Shown: positions 6,882-14,413 of the stretch, one piece after another
How positions within the stretch are numbered: position 1 is the first letter of the stretch
How the letters are laid out: each line of letters starts with the position of its first letter
Source of the DNA: a virus
Virus record (IMG/VR): IMGVR_UViG_3300007540_000161
Location: 1-20,650 of that record
DNA: 20,650 nucleotides
Direction: 5' to 3' (one strand)
Position numbers and translations under genes: made by a program
Notes under the pieces: model-generated
Seen by the model: the letters and a program-made list of their open reading frames with translations, nothing else
Database searches by the model: none
What the model was told of the DNA's origin: nothing

Positions 6882-6904
6882 AGTGCCCTTCGGGGCACTT
6901 TTTT
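6882..6904 (+). terminator. Intrinsic terminator with UUCG loop
   Basis: AGTGCCC (6882-6888), loop TTCG (6889-6892) and GGGCACT (6893-6899) form a perfect 7-bp stem closed by C(UUCG)G. It runs directly into six T residues (6899-6904). This is a textbook rho-independent terminator for the transcript from 6142. Confidence 0.95.
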
Positions 6905-6919
6905 AAAGGAAAATACATT

Positions 6920-7492
6920 ATGATGCATGGTACTAATACACAGGTTGTTAACGTGTTGCCTTTTATTCCGCCAAATTCTATCGGGGTTGAAATTGGGATT
7001 TGGGAGGGAAATTCTTCTGCGAAATTTATCAATCGTAATCTTAAAGAGTTTCATATGGTTGATCCATGGCAAACACCGGAACCTCTCACTGAACGACTAC
7101 TCGATCGTTACGCTGAAAAGATTGGATCAAAATCGCGAAAAGATTGGGACGCTTATTACGAAAGAGTTTATGATAAAGTTGTTGCCCGTTTTGGTAGTTT
7201 ACCAAACGTAAAAATACACCGTAAATTCTCTATAGATTTTTTAAACGAATTCCCCGACAACTACTTTGATTGGGCATATGTCGACGGTGACCACGGATAC
7301 GAAGGGTGTAAAGCAGATCTTCTTCTTTGTAAAAAGAAAGTGAAATTTGGCGGATCTATTTTCGGAGATGATTATTCTTGGGTGCACGGCATTGGAAAGG
7401 AGGGGGTAACAAAAGCAGTTAATTCTTTAATAAATACTGGATGGAAACCTAGACGACTGGGCGAATCACAATTTGAATTTAAGGTAAGTTAA
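6920..7492 (+). CDS. Class I SAM-dependent methyltransferase (Methyltransf_24-like)
   Basis: The product is 190 aa. The SAM-binding Rossmann motif I is IGVEIGIWEGNSS (21-33). A conserved acidic segment follows, VDGDHGYEG (121-129), then GGSIFGDDY (144-152). This pattern matches methyltransferases often placed in glycan or surface modification clusters (Methyltransf_24 type). Two start codons lie at 6920 and 6923; AAAGGA at 6905-6910 supports the first. It begins 16 nt after a terminator without an obvious promoter. The acceptor substrate is unknown. Its C-terminal stop overlaps the next ATG. Confidence 0.85.
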   Translation: MMHGTNTQVVNVLPFIPPNSIGVEIGIWEGNSSAKFINRNLKEFHMVDPWQTPEPLTERLLDRYAEKIGSKSRKDWDAYYERVYDKVVARFGSLPNVKIHRKFSIDFLNEFPDNYFDWAYVDGDHGYEGCKADLLLCKKKVKFGGSIFGDDYSWVHGIGKEGVTKAVNSLINTGWKPRRLGESQFEFKVS

Positions 7493-7773
7493 TGCCAACA
7501 TACGACTTAAGAAATATAGAAACTGGCGAGGTTAAAGAAATGTTCCTCTCTATTTCAAAGAAAGAAGAACTAGTTGCTCAAGGTGAGTGGGTACAGGTAC
7601 ACCTTGGCACTCCAAAGATTGTTACTCAGTCCGGAGGTGTTCTATCAAAAACATCAGGAGACTGGAGAGACCTTCTTAAAGGCATTCAAAAATCATCTGG
7701 TGGTAATAGCGGACTATCCGCCGAGAAAAAACGTCAGCACGGATTTGTTGACAACACAATAAAAACCTACTGA
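7492..7773 (+). CDS. FmdB-like phage protein without cysteines
   Basis: The 93-aa product starts MPTYDLRNIETGEVKEMFLS, the typical N-terminal beta-hairpin of FmdB-type zinc-ribbon proteins and their marine-phage relatives. It ends GFVDNTIKTY. Unlike FmdB proteins it contains no cysteine, so the zinc ribbon is lost or never existed in this branch. It sits between the methyltransferase and PhoH with 1-nt overlaps on both sides, a strongly coupled position. The function in phages is unknown. Another frame at 7574-7762 overlaps it but has no codon or ribosome-binding evidence. Confidence 0.72.
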   Translation: MPTYDLRNIETGEVKEMFLSISKKEELVAQGEWVQVHLGTPKIVTQSGGVLSKTSGDWRDLLKGIQKSSGGNSGLSAEKKRQHGFVDNTIKTY

Positions 7774-8492
7774 TGAGAAAGCAATCGCAACAAATGCCTC
7801 CTATGAGGACTGCCATGCCTGACATGAAGATTCGTCTGGATCAAATGGAAACTATCACGCCCATTACTCCGCATCAAGAGGATGCATGGCAGGGTTGGCG
7901 TGATGGTGATCATCTTGCACTCACTGGTACTGCTGGCACAGGTAAGACGTTTCTTGCCATGTATCTTGCACTCGAAGAGGTGATGGATAAGAGCACACCG
8001 TTTGAGACATTACACATCATTCGGAGCGTTGTACCTACCCGAGAGATGGGTTACTTGCCTGGTACTATTGAAGAGAAACTCAACGCATACACAGGACCAT
8101 ATCGTGCTGCTGCTACTGAGTTATTCAACGACCCGAAAGCATATGACAAATTGGTACATAACAATTATATTACGTTTGAGTCAACCTCCTATATAAGAGG
8201 TGTGACATACGATAGCAGTATCATTCTGGTAGACGAGATGCAGAACCTAAACTTTCATGAGTTAGATTCTGTTATCACACGAGTGGGTCAAGCAACCAAG
8301 ATCGTATTCTGTGGTGATTACTATCAGAGCGATTTTAAACAAGAGAAAGATAAGAGCGGCGTAAACCAGTTTTTAAGTATCCTAGACAACATGAAAAGTT
8401 TCACGCATGTTGAGTTTGGGTGGGAAGATATAGTCAGGAGCGATTTTGTTCGTGATTATATCATGACAAAAGAATGGATGGGAATCAGATGA
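7773..8492 (+). CDS. phoH: PhoH-like ATPase
   Basis: The product is 239 aa. Walker A is GTAGTGKT (52-59) and Walker B is ILVDEMQN (about 151-158) with D154/E155. These, with the helical segments between them, match the PhoH family of P-loop ATPases, which are common in marine myoviruses and often linked to phosphate stress or RNA metabolism. The exact phage role is not established. The ATG overlaps the preceding stop, and the TGA overlaps the lysozyme ATG. The first 30 residues, rich in Met and Pro, are a poorly conserved extension. Confidence 0.92.
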   Translation: MRKQSQQMPPMRTAMPDMKIRLDQMETITPITPHQEDAWQGWRDGDHLALTGTAGTGKTFLAMYLALEEVMDKSTPFETLHIIRSVVPTREMGYLPGTIEEKLNAYTGPYRAAATELFNDPKAYDKLVHNNYITFESTSYIRGVTYDSSIILVDEMQNLNFHELDSVITRVGQATKIVFCGDYYQSDFKQEKDKSGVNQFLSILDNMKSFTHVEFGWEDIVRSDFVRDYIMTKEWMGIR

Positions 8493-8935
8493 ACAGAGAA
8501 GAAATTTTTGAAACACTAAAGATTGACGAGGGTGTCAAGTATGAAATATATGCAGACCATCTCGGTTACCACACGTTTGGGGTGGGGCACCTTGTTACCA
8601 ACGAAGATACCGAATGGGGGCAAGAATTCGGAACACCAATCTCCGAAGAGAGAGTATGGGAATGCTTCGACAAAGACCTTGACACCTCAATCAGCGAGTG
8701 TCATGTGTTATACGGCAAAGGGGTCTTTGAAGAGTTTCCCGAAACCGTCAAGCAGGTCGTGGTCAACATGATGTTCAACATGGGCAGACCTCGGTTGTCT
8801 AAGTTCAAGAAATTCAATGCAGCACTCCTTGCTAATGATTGGAAGGAAGCGGCAGTTGAAGGTCGTGACTCACGATGGCACAAACAAGTGACCAATCGTG
8901 CTGAACGTTTGATGGTTAGGTTGGAGAGTATCTGA
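8489..8935 (+). CDS. T4-type lysozyme (GH24 endolysin)
   Basis: The product is 148 aa from the ATG at 8489, which overlaps the phoH stop. An in-frame ATG at 8474 would add five residues but fits T4 lysozyme less well. The catalytic triad of T4 lysozyme (E11, D20, T26) aligns with E14 in KIDEG, D23 in YADHLGY and T29 in HTFGVGH. The C-terminal helical lobe includes MMFNMG and SRWHKQVTNRA, which parallels T4 SRWYNQTPNRA. It cleaves peptidoglycan at the end of infection and works with a holin and the spanin pair at 2756-3563. It has no signal peptide, so release depends on a holin. Confidence 0.93.
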   Translation: MNREEIFETLKIDEGVKYEIYADHLGYHTFGVGHLVTNEDTEWGQEFGTPISEERVWECFDKDLDTSISECHVLYGKGVFEEFPETVKQVVVNMMFNMGRPRLSKFKKFNAALLANDWKEAAVEGRDSRWHKQVTNRAERLMVRLESI

Positions 8936-9072
8936 TGGCAGTATTAGGAGCAACACCACGCCCAGAAACTAAACCAAAGGGCACGTCTATTGGTAGAGGT
9001 CATTTAAGTATGTCCTCTATGAATAAGAGAAAGAAAGCAAACTATAAAAAATACAGGGGACAAGGTAAATAA
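8935..9072 (+). CDS. Small basic phage protein (45 aa)
   Basis: The ATG overlaps the lysozyme stop by one base. The 45-residue product contains GRGHLSMSSMNKRKKANYKK and ends KYRGQGK. It is strongly basic, with Ser/Met/Lys/Arg-rich composition and no hydrophobic segment. A very similar short basic protein occurs next to structural genes of marine T4-like phages, with unknown function. A nucleic-acid-binding role is plausible from the charge. It is followed by a 2-nt gap to the peptidase gene. Confidence 0.75.
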   Translation: MAVLGATPRPETKPKGTSIGRGHLSMSSMNKRKKANYKKYRGQGK

Positions 9073-9074
9073 CT

Positions 9075-9500
9075 ATGGACGCTAAAGAAGCAAATAAAAC
9101 CGTTGCAGCAAAGTTCCAATATATTACCGATAAAAAGAAATATGGATTTTTCGAGACGTGGTCTATCATGGACATGAGCAAAGAAATCTGGGAAGGCGAC
9201 TGCGAAGATTATTCTTTGACGGTTCTTTGGTTAATGTCAGGAGAAAAGACATCTACTTTTGTTAAGAACGTTTTGTTTAACCGAGACTACAGAATGCACT
9301 TCGTGAAGTATATAAGAACCGGCGAAGGTCACGCTGTTCTCTCTTATAAAGGAGAGTTCTGCGACAACATTCAAAAGAAATGGTTCAAAGAAGGTAGTGC
9401 TGCTTATAAGAAATATGATTGGAAATGGCCAGTGTTCGGTCCATTGGTAATCATCAATCTTCTTATTGGTAAAATTGTGAAAAGAGTAAAACGAGGTTAA
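9075..9500 (+). CDS. Membrane-anchored transglutaminase-like cysteine peptidase
   Basis: The product is 141 aa. A papain/transglutaminase-type triad can be read as C43 in EGDCEDYSL, H86 in GEGHAVL and D97 in FCDNI. The order and spacing (Cys, His, Asp) are those of bacterial transglutaminase-like cysteine proteinases (BTLCP). A C-terminal hydrophobic stretch (about 120-132, PVFGPLVIINLLIG) followed by KRVKRG suggests a single C-terminal membrane helix. Members of the family occur in marine phages, without known targets. Substrate, and whether it cleaves or cross-links, are unknown. The start is an ATG 2 nt after the previous stop. Confidence 0.78.
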   Translation: MDAKEANKTVAAKFQYITDKKKYGFFETWSIMDMSKEIWEGDCEDYSLTVLWLMSGEKTSTFVKNVLFNRDYRMHFVKYIRTGEGHAVLSYKGEFCDNIQKKWFKEGSAAYKKYDWKWPVFGPLVIINLLIGKIVKRVKRG

Positions 9501-9507
9501 TAATACG

Positions 9508-9690
9508 GTGGCGAAGTATAGTAGGTTTGACGCGAGGAATAAGAAAAAAACTCGCGATAAATATAGAAAAGACAGTGGTAAAAATAAATTTAGTTTGAGT
9601 TCTTCTAGAACCCTATTGTCTTCTGAAAGAGAAGTTGTTGATTATGAAACGATTGATTTATCAAGTATACGTGGGCGGCAAAAAATCTAA
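9508..9690 (+). CDS. Small basic protein, GTG start (60 aa)
   Basis: The start is GTG at 9508, with GAGG at 9493-9496 as a somewhat distant ribosome-binding site. The product is rich in Lys, Arg and Ser (starts MAKYSRFDARNKKKTRDKYR), has no hydrophobic segment and ends near GRQKI. It overlaps the following glycosyltransferase by 47 nt. It resembles other short basic proteins in this region. Doubt remains because of the non-ATG start and the long overlap; if the GTG start is wrong, the gene may not exist. Confidence 0.55.
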   Translation: MAKYSRFDARNKKKTRDKYRKDSGKNKFSLSSSRTLLSSEREVVDYETIDLSSIRGRQKI

Positions 9691-10426
9691 TCTATACGAA
9701 ACCTGTATAGAGTCCGCCCGTAAATACTGTGAGAAATATGGCATTGACCATATAGTCCAAACGAAACCAATACTTAGAATAAGACCCGATATCTTCACAT
9801 CAAATAGATCTGAAGAGTCTTATATGAAGTATGGTGGATATCTTCCTATTTACGAAAAAGAAAACGCATTCAAATATTTTGATCGTTACGATCAGATAGC
9901 GATCATTGACGCAGATATTTTTATAAAGGACTCTGCTCCTAATTTGTTTGAAGATCTCGGCGATCATGATTTTGCAGCATGTTGTGAACGTGAAATGCCT
10001 CTTAATAAAACATACCTTTCTAAGATAATCAATTACTCTAGAATGCAGTATTCTGAACTAAAAGACGTTGATTGGAAATGGAACGCTCGAGGAGGGGAGT
10101 TTTTCAATATGGGGTTAATGGTTATGAACAAATCGTTCGCCAAATACCTTAAAGGGCAATCGCCTCAGCAATTTCTTAAACGTTATGAATTTCAAAGATT
10201 CGTTGATGGACTCGGTTCATGGAAATGGTCTACTGATCAAACCCTTCTCAACTGGTGGATTAAAAAGGAAAAGATGAAAGTGAAACATTTAGACTGGAAA
10301 TTCAATGCACTGTACACTGCTATAGATGATATTAGCGAAGCACATTTCATACATTTTTTCCTAAAAGACAAACTGCCGCAAGGCGGCGAAAACATTAAAC
10401 AATTAATAGATCAGATGGAGTTATAA
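9644..10426 (+). CDS. GT8-like glycosyltransferase (GT-A fold)
   Basis: The product is 260 aa from the ATG at 9644; an upstream TTG at 9635 would add three residues. The metal-binding DxD is IIDADI (D89 and D91), followed by FNMGLMV (about 154-160) and STDQTLLNWW (196-205). That layout matches GT8-type retaining transferases, which use a nucleotide-sugar donor and Mn/Mg. The start of the protein, MKRLIYQVYVGG, is the usual first beta strand. It begins the glycan cassette and overlaps the preceding small basic gene. The donor and acceptor sugars cannot be told from the sequence. Confidence 0.88.
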   Translation: MKRLIYQVYVGGKKSNLYETCIESARKYCEKYGIDHIVQTKPILRIRPDIFTSNRSEESYMKYGGYLPIYEKENAFKYFDRYDQIAIIDADIFIKDSAPNLFEDLGDHDFAACCEREMPLNKTYLSKIINYSRMQYSELKDVDWKWNARGGEFFNMGLMVMNKSFAKYLKGQSPQQFLKRYEFQRFVDGLGSWKWSTDQTLLNWWIKKEKMKVKHLDWKFNALYTAIDDISEAHFIHFFLKDKLPQGGENIKQLIDQMEL

Positions 10427-10427
10427 T

Positions 10428-11252
10428 ATGGAAGGCGTATTCGAATGGGAAGGAAAACCAGGATGGCCTTCTGGATATTCACAACTCAAATCTCATGAAA
10501 ACTTATTCTACCTTATGAATCAAGATAAGATAGCGTCCACCCTTAGTCATCTAAACCCCAAAAAAGTAAAGGATATGGATCTTATTCGTGTAGGCGGAGA
10601 ACGAGACGGTGGGTATCTAATGCTAAAACCTTTGTTGCCGAAAGGGAAGGTCGCGTATTCTTTGGGCGTCGGGAAGACATCCAAATGGGAAGATCAGATT
10701 AAAGACTATGGGTATGATATCCACATGTATGATCACACAGTTAATGGTGCCCCAGTCCAGCATCCACAACTCCACTTTCATAAAACTGGGATTGGTCCGA
10801 AAAATCAAGGTCAGATTAAAACTATAGAAACCATCATTGAGGATAATGGGCATTCTAACGAAACGGATATGTTACTACAATGTGATATTGAGGGTGCTGA
10901 GTGGGAGTCGTTTGCATGGACGCCACAAAAAACATTAGGTCAATTCTCTCAAATTATTCTTGAGATGCATTGGTTTCTGCATTATTGTTCTGACCCCAAC
11001 AGATTGAATTTAATTCACAAAACTTTATCCAATTTGTCTCAGAATTTTACCCCATACCATATTCATTCAAATAATTATGTAGGTCTATTCGGAGTGAAGG
11101 GAAAGGTAATGGCTGAGGTAATCGAGGTTTCATATGTTAGAAACGACTTGGTAGAATTTACCAATGAGAAACTAGTCTTTCCTACTCCTTTAGATAAACC
11201 AAACTCTAAGGGTAATAAACCAGATGTTATCCTAGGAGAATTTGGGTGGTAA
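10428..11252 (+). CDS. Methyltransferase, Methyltransf_22/FkbM-like
   Basis: The product is 274 aa. Conserved blocks are RVGGERDGGY (54-63), YSLGVG (77-82), DIEGAEWESF (153-162) and a later EMHW. The R-x-G-x-x-x-D-G-G-Y block followed by the Ser-Leu-Gly-Val-Gly loop and DIEGAE is typical of Methyltransf_22/FkbM-related SAM methyltransferases, often sugar O-methyltransferases. It lies directly after a glycosyltransferase by 1 nt and overlaps the next gene by 7 nt, so it probably decorates the same glycan. The specific position methylated is unknown. Confidence 0.85.
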   Translation: MEGVFEWEGKPGWPSGYSQLKSHENLFYLMNQDKIASTLSHLNPKKVKDMDLIRVGGERDGGYLMLKPLLPKGKVAYSLGVGKTSKWEDQIKDYGYDIHMYDHTVNGAPVQHPQLHFHKTGIGPKNQGQIKTIETIIEDNGHSNETDMLLQCDIEGAEWESFAWTPQKTLGQFSQIILEMHWFLHYCSDPNRLNLIHKTLSNLSQNFTPYHIHSNNYVGLFGVKGKVMAEVIEVSYVRNDLVEFTNEKLVFPTPLDKPNSKGNKPDVILGEFGW

Positions 11253-12013
11253 AGAATATTGCTGTTAATTGCAGATCCAGAGGAAACGGTCAACCTTATA
11301 CAGTCGCTGGGTTGGGCGACAGAATACATACTCTTCTTTTAATGTATCAGTATTCTATGCACCACAACATCGAAGTTAATGTGCACCTTAGTTCTAGACA
11401 ATGGGGCGACAATGATAAGAAGAACAACTCATGGAAAGAACTTCTTGAGTTAATTCCCAAAGGGTATATTAATTTAATTAACCATCCAGTGGGAGATCTG
11501 CTAGAAAACGAATGGATAATCTATCTTCGAAAACAAGGATATGCAGACGTAGAGACCTATTACTATTTTAACAAGGTGCCGGTAGCTACATTTGAGATTA
11601 CTCAATATATCAAAACCTTACCTGAGATAGATGTGGAGGATCTTTCTGAATACATGAATCTCCCTGACAAGTATGTAACAGAACAGTGGGACTCACAAGA
11701 TCAATCTAGATCCATAAATCCAAGTCAAGTTGCCTCTGTGAGAAAAATATATGAAGATATGGGATATAAAATTGTCACAATCAACGGAGGAGAACTTCAC
11801 ATTGAGCAGAAGAAACCCTTTCCATCTAATTCTATCAAACACATTGCCTACTGTATGAAGCACGCTGAATATCATATTGGTGCTAACTCGGGGTTCTTCC
11901 ACCTCGCACATTTATACAAACCTTATGAGAAAATAAGAGTTTATACAAACAGACCGCACGACCACGTTACGCGTGCACAACAGAACGGATCTAAAGTGAA
12001 CTATCTATTATGA
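11246..12013 (+). CDS. GT9/heptosyltransferase-like glycosyltransferase
   Basis: The start is GTG at 11246, with AGGAG at 11234-11238 giving 7 nt spacing. It overlaps the previous gene by 7 nt. The 255-aa product has an RSRGNGQPYTVAGLGDRIHT segment near the N-terminus. The C-terminal segment HIAYCMKHAEYHIGANSGFFH (with LAHLY after it) has the look of the nucleotide-sugar binding region of GT9/heptosyltransferase-type GT-B enzymes. It is shorter than typical full-length GT9 enzymes, so it may be a divergent or single-domain version. A different glycan-binding role is possible. Confidence 0.68.
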   Translation: MVKNIAVNCRSRGNGQPYTVAGLGDRIHTLLLMYQYSMHHNIEVNVHLSSRQWGDNDKKNNSWKELLELIPKGYINLINHPVGDLLENEWIIYLRKQGYADVETYYYFNKVPVATFEITQYIKTLPEIDVEDLSEYMNLPDKYVTEQWDSQDQSRSINPSQVASVRKIYEDMGYKIVTINGGELHIEQKKPFPSNSIKHIAYCMKHAEYHIGANSGFFHLAHLYKPYEKIRVYTNRPHDHVTRAQQNGSKVNYLL

Positions 12014-12378
12014 GAATCGAAGTACCAATCAGCGTTGGTGAGTTGCTGGATAAAATTACCATTTTAGAAATAAAAAGGCATCATGGACTCGACACTCATT
12101 CAGAGTTGAGTAAACTCCAAGACATAGCAGAAAAATGTCATTTACCTGAACTAATTGGTGAAGACTTAAAGTACATATTGAAGTCAATCAACAGAGCCTG
12201 TTGGAATGTTGAAGAGGGTAAAAGAACCAAAGAAAGCGAAGGGTTGTTTGATGAGGAGTTTATTCAACTGGCAAGGTGCGTCTATATGTTTAACGACGAA
12301 AGAGCTCGAGTTAAAAAGATTATAGATAAATTGACAAACTCGGAAATAACTGAACATAAAAGTCATAGGACTAATTGA
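12010..12378 (+). CDS. DUF6165 family protein
   Basis: The product is 122 aa. The N-terminus MRIEVPISVGELLDKITILEIKRH is the characteristic start of DUF6165 proteins, and the rest is helical with charged heptads. DUF6165 genes often sit in polysaccharide biosynthesis clusters, but the biochemical role is not known to me. Here the ATG overlaps the preceding stop by 4 nt and the gene precedes gmd by 2 nt, so it is coupled to the nucleotide-sugar step. No catalytic motif is visible. Confidence 0.75.
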   Translation: MRIEVPISVGELLDKITILEIKRHHGLDTHSELSKLQDIAEKCHLPELIGEDLKYILKSINRACWNVEEGKRTKESEGLFDEEFIQLARCVYMFNDERARVKKIIDKLTNSEITEHKSHRTN

Positions 12379-12380
12379 TT

Positions 12381-13346
12381 ATGAAAACTGCTTTGATTAC
12401 GGGTATAACGGGACAAGACGGCGCTTACTTAGCTAAACTTTTGTTAGGAAAGGGGTATAAAGTATATGGTTTATCTTCCCGCCGAGTAAATCAATCCTAC
12501 GCCAATCTAGATTGGTTAAATGTGAGAGGGGTTGAGTTTATTAACGCGGACATGACCGATCAGTGTAGTATACAAAATGTAATAAAGAAAACCCTTCCTG
12601 ACGAACTATACAACCTTGCTGCTATGAGTTTCGTTGGATCTAGTTGGGACACCCCAGTATACACTTCTAATGTAAATGCCATGGGGGTGCTTTATGTTTT
12701 AGAGGCTGTCAAGAATTTCTCTCCCCACACTAAGATCTATCAAGCAAGCACCTCTGAGATGTATGGAAATTGCGGCGGGTCTGAACCCAAAGACGAAGAT
12801 ACTAATTTTGTGCCTCGGTCACCATATGGCGTGGCAAAAACATTTGCTCATAATATGATGGTGAACTATCGCGAAAGTTATGGTATGTTTACCTCTAATG
12901 GCATTCTGTTCAATCACGAAAGTCCTGTGCGTGGAATCGAATTTGTTACCCGAAAAATCACTGACGCTGTTGCTAAGATTTCGTTAGGGATTCAGGACAA
13001 AGTGTCTTTGGGTAATCTAGATTCGAAACGCGATTGGGGGTTCAGTGGTGATTACGTAGAAGCAATGTGGATGATGCTACAGCATAACGAACCTGATGAT
13101 TTTGTGATCGCTACCGGATCTACCTACACTATTAAAGATTTTCTAGACTTGGCGTTTATGGAGATCGGTATTGAAGACTGGAGCAATTATGTTTATCAAG
13201 ACCCTGCTTTCGTTCGTCCGGCAGAGTTGGATGTTCTTCTGGGCAATCCAGCAAAGGCTAAAAGAGTATTAGGTTGGGAACCCAAAACGCCAATCGGTGG
13301 TTTGGTTGCTATGATGGTAGAGGCTGACATTGAACGAAATAAATAA
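12381..13346 (+). CDS. gmd: GDP-mannose 4,6-dehydratase
   Basis: The 321-aa product starts at ATG 12381, with AGGA at 12367-12370. A TTG at 12375 would add two residues. It is an SDR enzyme converting GDP-D-mannose to GDP-4-keto-6-deoxy-D-mannose, the precursor of GDP-fucose, rhamnose and perosamine. The NADP-binding loop is TGITGQDGAYL (7-17). The catalytic region is STSEMYG (123-129) with S-P-Y149-G-V-A-K153. Further conserved blocks are LFNHESP and LGNLDSKRDWGFSGDY. It is slightly shorter than the usual 340-370 aa. The next gene encodes a mannose-type cupin; no GDP-fucose synthase or rmd is visible in this window, so a host enzyme or a gene elsewhere must finish the sugar. Confidence 0.93.
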   Translation: MKTALITGITGQDGAYLAKLLLGKGYKVYGLSSRRVNQSYANLDWLNVRGVEFINADMTDQCSIQNVIKKTLPDELYNLAAMSFVGSSWDTPVYTSNVNAMGVLYVLEAVKNFSPHTKIYQASTSEMYGNCGGSEPKDEDTNFVPRSPYGVAKTFAHNMMVNYRESYGMFTSNGILFNHESPVRGIEFVTRKITDAVAKISLGIQDKVSLGNLDSKRDWGFSGDYVEAMWMMLQHNEPDDFVIATGSTYTIKDFLDLAFMEIGIEDWSNYVYQDPAFVRPAELDVLLGNPAKAKRVLGWEPKTPIGGLVAMMVEADIERNK

Positions 13347-13680
13347 AAGAGATTGGGGTTGGTGGCATGTCCTTGTTGAAAAAGACCCTAGTGTAAAAGT
13401 CAAAGAATTAATCTTAGAACCTGGAGGCGCGTTATCTTTTCAACGCCACTTCAAACGAAACGAGCATTGGTTTGTCCTTAAAGGTAAATTCACTCTATAT
13501 CTAGAAGACGAAAAGAGCAAGTCCGAAAGAGTTTACAGCGAGTATGAAACTTGTGTAATACCCCAAGGTACATGGCACCAAGGTTGCAATCCCTTTGACG
13601 AACCCTGTTCAATACTCGAAGTGCAGTACGGACAATTGTGCGTAGAAGAAGACATAGAGAGAAGACATGCAAGAATTTAA
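13330..13680 (+). CDS. Mannose-6-phosphate isomerase type II cupin domain
   Basis: The start is a TTG at 13330, overlapping gmd by 17 nt, with AGAGG at 13318-13322 as ribosome-binding site; no ATG lies near. The 116-aa product is a single cupin. The segment SFQRHFKRNEHWFVLKG supplies the cupin metal-binding residues, and VIPQGTWHQGCNPFDEP the second part. The sequence fits the C-terminal isomerase cupin of bifunctional ManC/AlgA-type enzymes, but here without the guanylyltransferase domain. It could convert fructose-6-phosphate to mannose-6-phosphate, feeding GDP-mannose synthesis for Gmd, or act as another sugar isomerase. Confidence 0.8.
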   Translation: MNEINKRDWGWWHVLVEKDPSVKVKELILEPGGALSFQRHFKRNEHWFVLKGKFTLYLEDEKSKSERVYSEYETCVIPQGTWHQGCNPFDEPCSILEVQYGQLCVEEDIERRHARI

Positions 13681-14413
13681 TATTGTAACAACCTTCGCCG
13701 AAAAGCATAAGTGGGGGCATGACATGGTAACTTCTTGCGAAAAATACCTACCCAGCAATTGCACTATCTCAGTTTATCTGGATCAGGAACTTCCCGAAGA
13801 CAGAGAGCGTGTAAAATATTATAAATTACCCGAAGAAAGAATTCAGAAATTTAAAGAATGGTTCATGCCTATTAAAAATTCTAAAATACCACCCAATGTC
13901 GAATGCAATAGTGACGTGTATAACAAAAACCTTTATTACTTTTGGGACGCTGACCGCTTTTGTTATAAAGTTTATGCGATGAACGAGGCTATTAGGTCGC
14001 AACAAAACAGATATATGGTTTGGGTAGATGCTGATGTTCTCTTTGAATCAGCGCCAAGTAATGAATGGATGAAATCCCTTATCAACGAAGGCACGTATAC
14101 TTCTTTTCTTCATAGAAAAACAAGGCACGCTGAAACTGGGTTCGTAATATTTGACAAAGAACATTCATATAATAATGAGTGGTGGGATACTGTAATGGAT
14201 CTATATGATAATGGCAAAATCACGCAGATTGAATCTGGATGGACCGATAGTCATGTGCACGATTATATGATTTCTTTATCGACAAAAAATGGGGTGAAAC
14301 ATACTCGACTATCGAAAAATGCCACACACGCTTGGAATGAATCTCCCCTGATCAAACACTGTCGTCATTTCAAAGGGTTGCGAGCAAACAATGAGCACGG
14401 CAGCAATAAATGA
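13667..14413 (+). CDS. Glycosyltransferase-like protein with two DAD motifs
   Basis: The product is 248 aa from ATG 13667, overlapping the cupin by 14 nt. It has the look of a GT-A transferase: a first beta strand EFNIVTTFAEKHKWG, a DxD motif VWVDADVLF (D121 and D123), and later ETGFVIF and WTDSHVHDYM. A second DAD occurs at FWDADRF (D94 and D96) upstream of the canonical one, which is unusual. The likely metal-binding pair is the one in VWVDADV. The donor sugar is unknown. The stop overlaps the next ATG (14410) by 4 nt. Confidence 0.75.
   Translation: MQEFNIVTTFAEKHKWGHDMVTSCEKYLPSNCTISVYLDQELPEDRERVKYYKLPEERIQKFKEWFMPIKNSKIPPNVECNSDVYNKNLYYFWDADRFCYKVYAMNEAIRSQQNRYMVWVDADVLFESAPSNEWMKSLINEGTYTSFLHRKTRHAETGFVIFDKEHSYNNEWWDTVMDLYDNGKITQIESGWTDSHVHDYMISLSTKNGVKHTRLSKNATHAWNESPLIKHCRHFKGLRANNEHGSNK

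Noticed and set aside
6927-7211. Second frame within the methyltransferase
   Set aside because: It has no ribosome-binding site and lies inside a gene with clear SAM motifs.
9555-9562. GATAAATA, possible T4-type late promoter box
   Set aside because: It differs from TATAAATA by one base and lies inside a coding region; TATAAATT at about 13824 and TATAAATC at about 18555 are equally good by chance in this A/T-rich sequence.
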